From NCBI GenBank assembly GCA_001281695.1, contig LJIE01000001.1, forward strand, positions 2,999,521 through 3,063,520: DNA of 64,000 nt. Reading direction: 5' to 3'. Below are positions 37,301 to 45,093 of the stretch, piece after piece. The stretch's first letter is position 1. Every line of letters begins with the position of its first letter. The stretch comes from a bacterium 336/3. GTDB taxonomy: Bacteria; Bacteroidota; Bacteroidia; Cytophagales; Thermonemataceae. The notes beneath the pieces are model-generated. The model searched no databases and was not told the DNA's origin. It saw only the letters and a list, made by a program, of their open reading frames with translations. The position numbers and the translations under genes are program-made.

Positions 37301-38215
37301 ATTGTATATGATTTGGTAATCTGTAATGTTGATGTCTTCTCTATGTACAATAATAGAAGTAACATTTGCATCTACGATTACATCAATATCTTCTTCTCTA
37401 ATAAATGAATCACGTTCTAAAAGAACCTCATTACGGTCAATAGACACAACCTCACCAGTATCTTCATCCACGAAATCTTCTGTCCAAGTACGTAACACAC
37501 GAGCAGCTAAACGTCTTCCAACAGCTTTTTTCAGATTTTTAGGGTTTACTGCTATTTCTTCAGAAAGTCCAAAGATGTCTAAAATTTCTTTATCTGTTCC
37601 AAAACCAATTGCTCTAAGCAAAGTAGTTACAGGAAATTTCTTTTTACGGTCAATGTAAGCATACATTACGTTATTTACGTCTGTAGCAAACTCTATCCAA
37701 GAACCTTTGAAAGGGATAATTCTTGCAGAATAAAGTTTTGTACCGTTAGTGTGTTTGCTCATCGCAAAGAACACCCCTGGAGAACGGTGTAACTGAGAAA
37801 CGATTACTCTTTCAGCACCGTTGATAATGAAAGAGCCTTTTTCAGTCATGTAAGGAATATTTCCTAAAAAGACTTCTTGCTCAATTGTTTGAAATTCTTC
37901 GTTGTCCTCATCATTGCAAGATAGCTTTAATTTTGCCTTCAATGGAACAGAATAAGTAAGCCCCCTATCAATACACTCTTCAATAGAATATTTGGGAGGG
38001 TCTATGGTGTAATCTATAAAATCCAGTACAAAGTTTTCACGAGAATCGCTAATAGGGAAATTCTCCATAAATACCTTATAAAGCCCCTCTTTAGCACGAT
38101 TTTCAGCAGGGGTTTCTAACTGGAAGAAATCTTGAAAAGATTGTAACTGAATATCAAGAAAATCTGGATAATCCACAATGTTCTTAACGGAAGCGAAACT
38201 AATTCTCTCAGCCAT
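34361..38215 (-). CDS. rpoB: DNA-directed RNA polymerase subunit beta
   Basis: A 1284-residue beta subunit. The rifampicin region carries [13 protein letters not shown] and [13 protein letters not shown]; Gln466, Asp472, His482, Arg485 and Ser487 equal the drug-sensitive residues 513, 516, 526, 529 and 531 of E. coli. The C-terminal blocks [12 protein letters not shown] and [22 protein letters not shown] are intact. Together with beta' it forms the RNA polymerase active centre. The 254-base spacer behind rplL holds several hairpins that may uncouple its expression from the ribosomal genes. Confidence 0.98.
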   Translation of the reverse strand: MAERISFASVKNIVDYPDFLDIQLQSFQDFFQLETPAENRAKEGLYKVFMENFPISDSRENFVLDFIDYTIDPPKYSIEECIDRGLTYSVPLKAKLKLSCNDEDNEEFQTIEQEVFLGNIPYMTEKGSFIINGAERVIVSQLHRSPGVFFAMSKHTNGTKLYSARIIPFKGSWIEFATDVNNVMYAYIDRKKKFPVTTLLRAIGFGTDKEILDIFGLSEEIAVNPKNLKKAVGRRLAARVLRTWTEDFVDEDTGEVVSIDRNEVLLERDSFIREEDIDVIVDANVTSIIVHREDINITDYQIIYNTLQKDNSNSEKEAVEQIYRQLRNTEAPDEQTARDIIQNLFFSDKRYDLGDVGRYRMNKKLSLDISMDTRVLTREDIISIVKYLIGLINSKAVVDDIDHLSNRRVRTVGEQLYAQFGVGLARMARTIKERMNVRDNEDFKPVDLINARTLSSVINSFFGTNQLSQFMDQTNPLAEITHKRRMSALGPGGLSRERAGFEVRDVHYTHYGRLCTIETPEGPNIGLISSLCVHAKINSMGFIETPYFKVNEGKIDIQDMVFLSAEEEDGQHIAQANAKIDDKGQLLVDAVKVRFEGDFPLVSPEEVAYMDIAPNQIVSVAASLIPFLEHDDANRALMGSNMQRQAVPLLKPESPIVGTGLEKRVALDSRTLILAEKDGIVDYVDANKIVIRYEYNEDELLVSFEGNTRTYQLTKFRRTNQDTCINLVPLVNKGEVVKKGQPLCEGYATNDGELALGRNLMVAFMPWQGYNFEDAIVISEKVVREDWFTSIHIEEYELEVRDTKRGEEELTSEIPNVSEEAVRNLDENGIVRTGTEVKEGDILIGKITPKGETDPTPEEKLLRAIFGDKAGDVKDASLRVPPSIKGVVIDTKLFSRPKKDKDLRKKSKDDVKTLMKNYGKELTDLRSDVISKMTQLLDGKASQGVRHKFGEELISKGMKFNKSNIDKNLFADKNPYRDESAYNIPEEVNLIADVVLENWTADDKTNGLIIELVKNYLKKRNEISGRFKRERFAMEVGDELPTGIVKLAKVYIAKKRKLKVGDKMAGRHGNKGVVARIVREEDMPFLETGLPVDIVLNPLGVPSRMNIGQIYETILGWAGLKLGRKYATPIFDGASEEEVINEIKEANIPAFGRTELYDGLTGEKFDQPVTVGVIYMLKLGHLVDDKMHARSIGPYSLITQQPLGGKAQFGGQRFGEMEVWALEAFGAAHILQEILTVKSDDVIGRAKTYEAIVKGELLPKPNIPESFNVLVHELRGLALEITLT

Positions 38216-38272
38216 TTTTGGAAGGTTTGGGTTTATTTTTTTTCTGAAAATTTCAGAAGTTTTATGATACTA

Positions 38273-38444
38273 AAACCTGATAAAGTCATTGATTAAAATA
38301 AATTTTATTTTAGCAATTGGAGACTTCTATCAGGTTTCATATAATGTATAATGTTTAGTCTAATTTAATTATATGGCATTTATTGCCACAAACGGCAATA
38401 GACCTGAAATTCGAAAAGCATCTATTAGCTCCGAATTTCAGGTC
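38273..38444 (-). promoter_or_regulatory. Hairpin-rich rplL-rpoB spacer (candidate attenuator/processing region)
   Basis: Three inverted repeats lie between rplL and rpoB: GACCTGAAATTCG / CGAATTTCAGGTC (38401-38413 and 38432-38444, 13 bp perfect), TATTGCC / GGCAATA (38381-38387 and 38394-38400), and AAACCTGATA / TATCAGGTTT (38273-38282 and 38328-38337) with an inner AAAATAAA / TTTATTTT stem. None has a proper T run, so partial termination or RNase processing is more likely than full termination. The position matches the attenuator and RNase III site known in E. coli; function here is inference. Confidence 0.55.
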
Positions 38445-38469
38445 TCACTGCCTAGCAAATGAGTGTAGA

Positions 38470-38844
38470 TTACTTCACTTCTACTTCTGCACCAGCTTCA
38501 GTAAGTTGTTTTCTTAAAGCTTCTGCTTCGTCTTTGCTAACGCCTTCTTTGATAGACTTAGGAGCACCATCAACTACAGCTTTAGCTTCAGTAAGAGGAA
38601 GACCTGTTAAATCTTTAACTAATTTCACTACGTTCAATTTGTTAGGACCAGCTGCTTTTAAGATTACATCAAATGATGTTTTCTCAGCAACTGCAGCACC
38701 GCCATCATTTGATGCAGCCATCATCACAGGAGCTGCTGCTGCAGGCTCGATACCATACTCATCTTTCAAAATTTTAGCAAGCTCACTCACTTCTTTTACA
38801 GTCAAGTTCACTAATTGTTCAGCGAATGCTTTTAAATCTGCCAT
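38470..38844 (-). CDS. rplL: 50S ribosomal protein L7/L12
   Basis: A 124-residue stalk protein with an N-terminal dimerisation helix region ([26 protein letters not shown]), an alanine-rich hinge (about 34-50) and the conserved C-terminal domain ([38 protein letters not shown]). It recruits translation GTPases to the ribosome. It follows rplJ by 84 bases and is followed by the hairpin-rich spacer before rpoB. Confidence 0.97.
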   Translation of the reverse strand: MADLKAFAEQLVNLTVKEVSELAKILKDEYGIEPAAAAPVMMAASNDGGAAVAEKTSFDVILKAAGPNKLNVVKLVKDLTGLPLTEAKAVVDGAPKSIKEGVSKDEAEALRKQLTEAGAEVEVK

Positions 38845-38928
38845 TGTTGTATAAGTTTTGAAAATTAAAAACTAAATTTAAAATAAAAAGGGTTTGTTTG
38901 TTGATACAAAAACATTTTGTATCTGAAA

Positions 38929-39465
38929 TTATGATTTTTTCTCTTCCAAAGTTTGAAGAATACCAGCGATTTTGCTTCCCTGACCTTGCAAACCAGAAAT
39001 AACATTCTGTGCAGGAGACTGTAACGCACCAATGATGTCGCCCAGTAATTCCATTTTGGATTTAAGATTCGCAAGTGTATCTAATTGGGTATTTCCAATA
39101 AATAAACCTGTATCAATTGATGCACCTTTCAAAAGAGGTTTCTCTGTATTATTTTTCTTTCTGAAGTCTTTGATAAGACGAGCAGGTTTGTTACCTACTT
39201 CTGTAGAGAACATAATACCAGAATAACCTTTTAATACTTTTTCAGAAACGAATGGAGAATAATCTGCATTCAAGCCTTCCAAAGCTTTCTTGATTAGTGT
39301 ATTTTTTACAACTCTATATTCGATATCTGCATTGAAACATGTTCTACGCAAATCGTTATCTTGAGCCACTGAAAATCCACTTGCATCAACGATATAAAAA
39401 TAAGGGGTTTCAGCAAATTTTTGCTTTAATTCCTCAATGATGACTGTTTTTTCTTCTCTTGTCAT
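38929..39465 (-). CDS. rplJ: 50S ribosomal protein L10
   Basis: A 178-residue L10: [20 protein letters not shown] start, VVKNTLIKKALEG, then KPLLKGASIDTGLFIG and a C-terminal helix that anchors L7/L12 dimers. Its ATG overlaps the rplA stop by one base (TAATG), so there is no room for an L10 leader directly before it. The ORF is complete and followed by rplL. Confidence 0.96.
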   Translation of the reverse strand: MTREEKTVIIEELKQKFAETPYFYIVDASGFSVAQDNDLRRTCFNADIEYRVVKNTLIKKALEGLNADYSPFVSEKVLKGYSGIMFSTEVGNKPARLIKDFRKKNNTEKPLLKGASIDTGLFIGNTQLDTLANLKSKMELLGDIIGALQSPAQNVISGLQGQGSKIAGILQTLEEKKS

Positions 39466-40157
39466 TACGCTACAGTATTTTTATCGATTGACACTCCTGG
39501 ACTCATTGTAGTAGAAAGTGAGATAGACTTCACGTAAGTTCCTTTAGCTGAAGAAGGCTTCAATTTATTGATTACGTTGATAAGTTCTACTGCATTTTCC
39601 ATTATTTTTTCTGGAGAGAAAGAAATTTTACCAATAGAAGTATGAATAATACCAGTTTTATCAACTTTGAAGTCAATTTTACCAGCTTTTACTTCTGTTA
39701 CGGCTTTTCCAACCTCCATGGTTACCGTTCCTGACTTAGGGTTTGGCATCAAGCCACGAGGACCTAATACTTTACCTAAACGTCCTACTTTTGCCATTGC
39801 TGTAGGAGTTGTAATGATTACATCAATATCTGTCCAGCCACCTTCAATCTTTGTGATGAATTCATCCATTCCTACGTAATCAGCTCCTGCTGCTTTTGCC
39901 TCTTCTTCCTTATCAGGAGGACAAAGTACAAGCACGCGAACATCTTTACCTACTCCATGAGGCAATGCAACTACACCTCTTACCATTTGGTCTGATTTAC
40001 GAGGATCAACGCCCAAACGAACGTCAATATCTACAGATGCATCAAATTTAGTAAAGGTAATCTCTTTCAAGATTTTTGCCGCATCCAACAAAGAGTAGCT
40101 TTTGGTATTATCGAATTTGGCAACAGCCGCCTTCTGATTTTTTGTGAGTTTTCCCAT
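39465..40157 (-). CDS. rplA: 50S ribosomal protein L1
   Basis: A 230-residue L1 with canonical blocks [57 protein letters not shown] and [16 protein letters not shown]. It binds 23S rRNA at the L1 stalk and in many bacteria represses the rplK-rplA mRNA. It follows rplK by 15 bases and is translationally coupled to rplJ. Confidence 0.97.
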   Translation of the reverse strand: MGKLTKNQKAAVAKFDNTKSYSLLDAAKILKEITFTKFDASVDIDVRLGVDPRKSDQMVRGVVALPHGVGKDVRVLVLCPPDKEEEAKAAGADYVGMDEFITKIEGGWTDIDVIITTPTAMAKVGRLGKVLGPRGLMPNPKSGTVTMEVGKAVTEVKAGKIDFKVDKTGIIHTSIGKISFSPEKIMENAVELINVINKLKPSSAKGTYVKSISLSTTMSPGVSIDKNTVA

Positions 40158-40172
40158 TTGCTTTATGCGATT

Positions 40173-40619
40173 TTAGTTGTTATCCCAAGGGGCTTTTCCA
40201 CTTACGGTGATACCTAAACTGCGGGCAGTTCCTGCAATCATTTTCATTGCCGACTCAATTGTGAAACAGTTCAAATCAGGCATCTTTATCTCTGCAATCT
40301 GTTTTACTTGCTCCCAGTTCACATCACCGACTTTTTTACGGTTAGGCTCAGCAGAACCTGTTTGTTTCTTGATAGCGTCTTTTAGTAATACAGCTGCAGG
40401 AGGTGTTTTGATGATAAAGTCAAAAGACTTATCCGTATAATACGTAATCAAAACAGGGACAACCTGACCTGGTTTATCTTGGGTACGGGCATTAAACTGC
40501 TTACAGAACTCCATAATGTTTATACCCTTTGAACCCAAAGCTGGTCCAATTGGTGGCGAAGGGTTTGCCTGACCGCCTTTTACTTGAAGTTTGAGGTATC
40601 CTGCTACTTCTTTTGCCAT
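40173..40619 (-). CDS. rplK: 50S ribosomal protein L11
   Basis: A 148-residue L11: [41 protein letters not shown], and the C-terminal rRNA-binding domain with [15 protein letters not shown] and [11 protein letters not shown]. It forms part of the GTPase-associated centre and is needed for stringent factor activation. A hairpin leader of 107 bases separates it from nusG. Confidence 0.97.
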   Translation of the reverse strand: MAKEVAGYLKLQVKGGQANPSPPIGPALGSKGINIMEFCKQFNARTQDKPGQVVPVLITYYTDKSFDFIIKTPPAAVLLKDAIKKQTGSAEPNRKKVGDVNWEQVKQIAEIKMPDLNCFTIESAMKMIAGTARSLGITVSGKAPWDNN

Positions 40620-40646
40620 TGTCTTGTTAGTTTTAAGCGTCAGCGG

Positions 40647-40685
40647 ATTTTAACAAATTGAGTTGGAAGCAAACTTTGTTAAAAT
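40647..40685 (-). promoter_or_regulatory. Leader hairpin before rplK (candidate L1 autoregulatory site)
   Basis: A perfect 11-bp stem ATTTTAACAAA (40647-40657) / TTTGTTAAAAT (40675-40685) with a 17-base loop, 28 bases upstream of the rplK start. In several bacteria L1 represses its operon by binding this leader; that role here is inferred only from position. Confidence 0.45.
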
Positions 40686-40726
40686 GTAGCCAACATTTAT
40701 ATATTTAAGTTATTGAGAGGCTTTAT

Positions 40727-41314
40727 TTAATCTATTTTTTCTACTTGTACATAGCTTAGTTCTAAAGGCGTGCTTCTGCCAAAAACTTTCACCATCACAT
40801 TGAGCTTCTTTCTTTCGTCAAATACTTGCTCTACGATTGCATCAAATCCGCTAAATGGTCCATCTATCACTCTGATGTGCTCTCCTACAATAAAAGAAGA
40901 TTCCATTTTTGCTACACTTTCTGCTTCTTCATCTACTTTACCAAGTATTCTGTTTACTTCAGATTGACGTAAAGGCAGTGGTTGTTTAGAATATCCTTTT
41001 TTGCCTTGTGTGTCTTGTTCATCTTCACGGGCAGTACCTTCTAAGAATCCAAGTACACCTGGTATATTTTTGAGTGTGTGCATTGCCTCTCCATGAGAAA
41101 GATCTGCATAAATCAAGATATACCCCGGGAAGAATGATTTTTCTCTAACTTTTTTCTTTCCATTACGTACCTCATAGACTTTTTCTGTTGGGATAAGTAC
41201 TTGGGGTACAAATTCCTCTAGTTTTTGGCGAGCTATCTCGTTGTCTATGTAGTTTTTCACTTTTTTTTCTTGCCCAGCTACTGCTCGCAAAACATACCAA
41301 TTCAGCTTGCTCAT
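40727..41314 (-). CDS. nusG: Transcription termination/antitermination protein NusG
   Basis: A 195-residue NusG with the NGN domain (LNWYVLRAVAGQEKKVKNYI, KSFFPGYILIYADLS, NIPGVLGFLEG) and a C-terminal KOW domain (GEHIRVIDGPFSGFDAIVEQ, GRSTPLELSYVQVEKI). It binds RNA polymerase and links it to Rho or the ribosome. It lies 18 bases behind secE in the usual order. Confidence 0.97.
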   Translation of the reverse strand: MSKLNWYVLRAVAGQEKKVKNYIDNEIARQKLEEFVPQVLIPTEKVYEVRNGKKKVREKSFFPGYILIYADLSHGEAMHTLKNIPGVLGFLEGTAREDEQDTQGKKGYSKQPLPLRQSEVNRILGKVDEEAESVAKMESSFIVGEHIRVIDGPFSGFDAIVEQVFDERKKLNVMVKVFGRSTPLELSYVQVEKID

Positions 41315-41332
41315 TTCGAAGAATTTTTAGGG

Positions 41333-41557
41333 TTACTTAGTAGGAGCTACTGTACTAGACTTATACCATAAGTTTAAGCCATTTTCTAATGATTTATCTA
41401 TTACAAAGCCTATCACCAGAGCAAATATTAGTGAAGCCACTAATACAAGGGTTGTTTGGTTTTGTAATGTACTATATTTGAGCCAAGTAACTTTATGTAC
41501 TAGCTCATCATAAGATTCTGCAAAAAAGTTTTTAACTTTTGTAAGGAAACCTGCCAT
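41333..41557 (-). CDS. secE: Preprotein translocase subunit SecE
   Basis: A 74-residue single-helix SecE: the amphipathic start MAGFLTKVKNFFAESYDELVHKVTW, the conserved WLKYSTLQNQT turn and one transmembrane helix (about 36-55). It clamps SecY in the Sec translocon. It sits directly between tRNA-Trp and nusG, an order widespread in bacteria. Confidence 0.95.
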   Translation of the reverse strand: MAGFLTKVKNFFAESYDELVHKVTWLKYSTLQNQTTLVLVASLIFALVIGFVIDKSLENGLNLWYKSSTVAPTK

Positions 41558-41571
41558 TGTCTTTGTTTTTG

Positions 41572-41642
41572 CACGGGTGGAGAGATTCGAACTCCCATCA
41601 ACGGTTTTGGAGACCGCTATTCTACCCTTGAACTACACCCGT
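41572..41642 (-). tRNA. tRNA-Trp (anticodon CCA)
   Basis: 71 bases on the minus strand. Acceptor stem ACGGGTG / CACCCGT with discriminator G, anticodon stem-loop GCGGTCTCCAAAACCGT with anticodon CCA, and T arm GGGAGTTCGAATCTCTC. CCA is not encoded at the 3' end. It precedes secE by 14 bases and probably shares its promoter; tufA, often upstream, is absent here. Confidence 0.95.
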
Positions 41643-41654
41643 AAAATTGGAGTG

Positions 41655-41686
41655 CAAATTTATATTTAAAAATAATTAAAAACAAA
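41655..41686 (-). promoter_or_regulatory. Consensus Bacteroidota promoter before tRNA-Trp and secE-nusG
   Basis: On the minus strand TTTG (41683-41686), a 20-base AT-only spacer, and TAAATTTG (41655-41662), a perfect match to the TAnnTTTG element. The tRNA 5' end is 12 bases downstream. It probably drives the whole tRNA-Trp, secE, nusG unit. Confidence 0.78.
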
Positions 41687-41704
41687 TATTCTTAATTATT
41701 TTTT

Positions 41705-42265
41705 TTACTTTTTATTTCCCTCTCCAGAAGATACTATTTCTATTAATACTTTTAATTCTACATAGAGCCTTTCCCTTTCATCATTACCTTGTGATAGTAT
41801 TTGATATTTTCCTCTTATAAAACCCTTGTTATCAATTATTAGAACATCATTCTTCCAATCCATACCTATATTCTTAGCATTGTTAACCGTTGTATCCAGA
41901 ACAATATGATTATTTACTTTTTGAAAGTTTTTGCTTAATAAAAGGTATTTGATTTGATAATCGGGAAGTTTAGTCTTTAGCAAAGTTTTCATATCCTCAT
42001 TTTGAGCCAAAGGCATCAAGATATTATAAAGTTGCTCAGATTTTTGATTATCTTCCCCATACCCCACTACCCAAAAAATACGATTTTGAGGTATTTGATA
42101 AAGGCTATTGTTTAAAGAAAGTGGTTGAGCTTTGCTTTCACCATTTACATTGATATAAGGTAATTTATAATAATTCTTGAATGATAATTGAAAAAATATA
42201 AATAAAAATGCTGGTATAATAAGGATAATGAGCAATAAGCCCACTTGTTTTTTGGTAGCTTGCAT
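41705..42265 (-). CDS. SCO1/SenC-like thioredoxin-fold protein lacking the copper motif
   Basis: A 186-residue membrane-anchored protein: one N-terminal transmembrane helix (about 8-28), then YYKLPYINVNGE and a thioredoxin-like core ending DVLIIDNKGFIRGKYQI, both typical of SCO proteins. Where SCO1 has the copper site CxxxC this protein reads FWVVGYGEDNQK, with no cysteine at all. It directly follows the oxidase subunit genes, where an SCO gene is expected, so it is probably a degenerate SCO with a structural or altered role. A normal SCO may exist elsewhere. Confidence 0.7.
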   Translation of the reverse strand: MQATKKQVGLLLIILIIPAFLFIFFQLSFKNYYKLPYINVNGESKAQPLSLNNSLYQIPQNRIFWVVGYGEDNQKSEQLYNILMPLAQNEDMKTLLKTKLPDYQIKYLLLSKNFQKVNNHIVLDTTVNNAKNIGMDWKNDVLIIDNKGFIRGKYQILSQGNDERERLYVELKVLIEIVSSGEGNKK

Positions 42266-42281
42266 AAGTTGAAATATATGG

Positions 42282-42317
42282 ATAAAACCTGTCGAGTAAT
42301 CTCAACAGGTTTTATCA
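42282..42317 (-). terminator. Hairpin after the oxidase subunit IV gene
   Basis: A 12-bp perfect stem GATAAAACCTGT (42282-42293) / ACAGGTTTTATC (42306-42317), with GAG/CTC pairing inside. It lies 20 bases after the subunit IV stop and 16 bases before the SCO-like start. The T run on the minus strand is weak, so it may only partly terminate. Confidence 0.55.
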
Positions 42318-42337
42318 TCAAAAGGTTTTATATTTTA

Positions 42338-42664
42338 TTACTTGTGGATGACATCATAAATAGCTCCACCCTCTATAAACATTGCTCCTATCAACCATAT
42401 TACAAATACGGTAGGGATGATAATTGCATAAATTAAGCCCTTTACTTCATGCTTTAAGTGCATAAACTCAGCTACAATATAAAAAGCCTTCACAAGCGTA
42501 AGGATGATAAATATAGAAGTTCTGAAAGCACCCGCAGGTACAGTAAAAGCCAAAATGAACTCAACTGCTGTGATTGCAAATAAAATCCAAAAGGTAACCC
42601 AAATAATTTTCGTTTGAGGTTTAGGGATTTCACCAGTTGCTATATTTTCATATGTATTTGCCAT
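42338..42664 (-). CDS. Cytochrome c oxidase subunit IV family protein
   Basis: A 108-residue protein with three transmembrane helices (about 21-41, 45-65 and 75-97). The blocks KIIWVTFWILFAITAVEF, LVKAFYIVAEFMHLKHE and FVIWLIGAMFIEGG match prokaryotic COX4 proteins. It is an accessory subunit of the haem-copper oxidase. It follows the subunit III gene by 42 bases. Confidence 0.87.
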   Translation of the reverse strand: MANTYENIATGEIPKPQTKIIWVTFWILFAITAVEFILAFTVPAGAFRTSIFIILTLVKAFYIVAEFMHLKHEVKGLIYAIIIPTVFVIWLIGAMFIEGGAIYDVIHK

Positions 42665-42706
42665 ATCTAAATAAATTATAAGTTAAAAATGATCAGTTTT
42701 TAAATA

Positions 42707-43516
42707 TTACACTAAATAGAAGAATGTAAATACAAACACCCAAACTAAGTCTACAAAGTGCCAGTATAAGCCTACTTTCTCCACCATTTCATAATTTCTT
42801 CCAGGTCTATCATAAATACCAATAGCAGAATTAAAGAATATGATAATATTTATCATTACTCCACTAAATACGTGAAAGCCATGAAAACCTGTAATAGTGA
42901 AGAAACTAAATGCAAAAGGAGCAGGACCATATTCGTTGGCAGTAAGATTTGCACCTTTAATTGTTTGTTTTACCCATTCGCCATTCATCCAAACATCTCT
43001 TACAACACCTTTGTCTGTACCTGTAATAAAGTGAGTCCATTCCCAAGCTTGGCAACCCAAGAAAGTAATACCACCCAAAATTGTCCAAAGCATCCATTTC
43101 TCTACATCTGCTCTATCTCTTCTGTGTCCTGCTTCTACAGCAAGTACCATTGTTACACTACTCATGATAAGAATGAAAGTCATCAAACCTACAAATATTA
43201 GAGGTAAGTGTTGTCCATGGAAGAACGGGAAAGCATCAAAAATGCGTTCGGGTATAGGCCAGTAGAATTCAGAGGGAACAAAGCCCGCTCCAGCTTCTTT
43301 GATGCTGGCAAATGTCTTTGCAAGAGGAGAATCGTAGTAACCTACTTCTTTGAAACGTAAAACAGCATAAGCTACTAATAGTCCTGAAAAAGAAAACGCA
43401 TCAGAGAGTAAGAAATACCACATCATGAGTTTGCCATAGCTGGCGTTCATGGGTTCTTTTCCACCGAACCAAGCTCCTGTTTTAGAGTTAGATACTGTTG
43501 TAGCAGAGTGTGCCAT
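42707..43516 (-). CDS. Cytochrome c oxidase subunit III
   Basis: A 269-residue subunit III with about seven transmembrane segments. Recognisable parts are SDAFSFSGLLVAYAVLRF, MSSVTMVLAVEAGHRRD, LGCQAWEWTHFI, FFTITGFHGFHVFSGV and the final VGLYWHFVDLVWVFVFTFFYL. An upstream ATG at 43564 would add 16 residues; the start at 43516 (MAHSATTVSNS) is preferred. It follows another subunit III gene by 95 bases, the usual Bacteroidota arrangement. Confidence 0.9.
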   Translation of the reverse strand: MAHSATTVSNSKTGAWFGGKEPMNASYGKLMMWYFLLSDAFSFSGLLVAYAVLRFKEVGYYDSPLAKTFASIKEAGAGFVPSEFYWPIPERIFDAFPFFHGQHLPLIFVGLMTFILIMSSVTMVLAVEAGHRRDRADVEKWMLWTILGGITFLGCQAWEWTHFITGTDKGVVRDVWMNGEWVKQTIKGANLTANEYGPAPFAFSFFTITGFHGFHVFSGVMINIIIFFNSAIGIYDRPGRNYEMVEKVGLYWHFVDLVWVFVFTFFYLV

Positions 43517-43611
43517 ATATATAATTTGCTGTGATAATTGATTACTAAATAATGAACCTTGCACAAATTAAAACGAACAAAACCAAAAATGCAAAGAAAT
43601 TATCGCATTTT

Positions 43612-44235
43612 TTATCTATTTAGTACTAAAAAGAAATAAAGGTATATCCATAAGCCACCTAGAAAGTGCCAATAAACTGTGCACATTTCCATTCTAACCA
43701 TTGATTTAGAATGTACTTGATAGCGAAAAGATGCAATAGTTACAAAAATTAAAAACAATAAACCTGTAATTAAATGGAAAGCATGAACCCCCATGAGTAC
43801 ATATACAAACGAGCCTGAAACATTCACTGGTTGCCCTGTTTTATCTACTCCACCTACATAAATACCCATTTCTACTAATTTTGTCCATCCTTCCCATTGC
43901 ATCACTAAAAATATGATGCCTAACACCATGGTAATGAGTAAGTTTATTTTAAGTTTTGCAACATCATTCTTTTTGGCAAAATAATAAGCCAATTGCATAG
44001 AAATACTGCTCAATGCTATTGATAATGAGCTATATCCTAAGATTTCGGGTAAATCGAAGGTAAGCCAACGAGTATCAGATTGTTTAAATATATAAGCACT
44101 TGTTAGTGAAGCAAATATCATGGCTATACTTACGATAAAGAGCCACATCATAAACTTCTTGGGGTGCATAGAGAACACTTGTTCGGGCTCTTCGTAAAAA
44201 TTGAGAGAACTTTGTTCGTTGGGTTGTTGATACAT
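43612..44235 (-). CDS. Second cytochrome c oxidase subunit III-like protein
   Basis: A 207-residue protein with five transmembrane helices. FMMWLFIVSIAMIFASLTSAYI, GVHAFHLITGLLFLIFV and the final MCTVYWHFLGGLWIYLYFFL match the short subunit III type that precedes the longer one in Bacteroidota oxidase clusters. The catalytic subunits I and II and cyoE are not in the window, so the cluster is split or only partial here. Confidence 0.88.
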   Translation of the reverse strand: MYQQPNEQSSLNFYEEPEQVFSMHPKKFMMWLFIVSIAMIFASLTSAYIFKQSDTRWLTFDLPEILGYSSLSIALSSISMQLAYYFAKKNDVAKLKINLLITMVLGIIFLVMQWEGWTKLVEMGIYVGGVDKTGQPVNVSGSFVYVLMGVHAFHLITGLLFLIFVTIASFRYQVHSKSMVRMEMCTVYWHFLGGLWIYLYFFLVLNR

Positions 44236-44383
44236 AACTATTTTTATCTAAAATACATGCTTTAAAACTGCAAAATAAGCCAAAATATACCTATCAAACT
44301 AATTAATTTGACAAAATGTTTTGTAGGAGAATTAAGTTGAAGCAAAAATGTGTAAGTCTTGTTTGAAGTTTATACATAGCTTA

Positions 44384-44950
44384 TCATTTGTTACGAAGTT
44401 TATTTATGATTTCATTTAAGTTAATTCCAAGCCCCATAATATTGGGTTTAAGTTCCAGATTGTCAATATCAAAAATTTTATTCCAAAAATTTCCCTTTTC
44501 TCTTAAGTTCATGTTTCTTTCTTTTTTTAAACTCTTTTTAATTTTGTCAAGCTTAAATTTATATTCTGGAGTATAGTTTAGTTTGTTTAGAAAGTTTACT
44601 TCAAAGTTTTCTATATCTTGAATAAAGTTCAAAGGGTTTGTTTCAATAATTTTTTTGCAAATTTCTAAATGCAACCAAATAGATAAATTATGCAACCTCG
44701 ATTGGTATCCTGTTAATTCCAAGTCTCCATCTTCTATTGCTAAATCTTCATTTTCAATAGCTAAATTGTTATCACTAACTTTATCAATGTCTTTTATAAG
44801 ATAATGAATGTCTTTATACAAAATTTCTATGAAGTTGTCATTTTCTTTTCGTAAAGGTTCTAAAACCTTATCAATGAATTCATCCATCGATTTTTTATCA
44901 GTGTTTCTGATTTCTTCAATTATGATTAGATATTCGTCTCGTTTAAGCAT
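44384..44950 (-). CDS. Protein of unknown function, asparagine- and lysine-rich
   Basis: A 188-residue cytoplasmic protein, largely helical and highly charged. Its middle part contains a short internal repeat (NLAIENEDLAIEDGDLEL), and the C-terminus is LGINLNEIINKLRNK. No family is recognised. An upstream ATG at 44974 is possible. Its amino-acid composition is richer in Asn, Lys and Ile than neighbouring genes, so it could be an acquired gene. It stands alone between the oxidase cluster and the AAA+ gene. Confidence 0.55.
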   Translation of the reverse strand: MLKRDEYLIIIEEIRNTDKKSMDEFIDKVLEPLRKENDNFIEILYKDIHYLIKDIDKVSDNNLAIENEDLAIEDGDLELTGYQSRLHNLSIWLHLEICKKIIETNPLNFIQDIENFEVNFLNKLNYTPEYKFKLDKIKKSLKKERNMNLREKGNFWNKIFDIDNLELKPNIMGLGINLNEIINKLRNK

Positions 44951-45033
44951 TATCTCTAAAATTACTCTCAACACCTAAATATACAATATTCGTTTATTTT
45001 TTCTTTATAATGAATGTTTAAGTGGGGTATTTC

Positions 45034-45071
45034 AAAAAAAATGTAGATACGCACCATAGTACGTATCTACA
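45034..45071 (-). terminator. Intrinsic terminator after the tandem AAA+ gene
   Basis: A 10-bp stem TGTAGATACG (45042-45051) / CGTATCTACA (45062-45071). On the minus strand eight T follow it, 22 bases after the stop codon. Confidence 0.8.
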
Positions 45072-45093
45072 AAAAGGAATATTATCTGTTTTT

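Noticed and set aside
29916-38215. Many open frames on the plus strand opposite rpoC and rpoB
   Set aside because: They are antisense shadows of highly biased coding sequence without homology, signal peptides or promoters.
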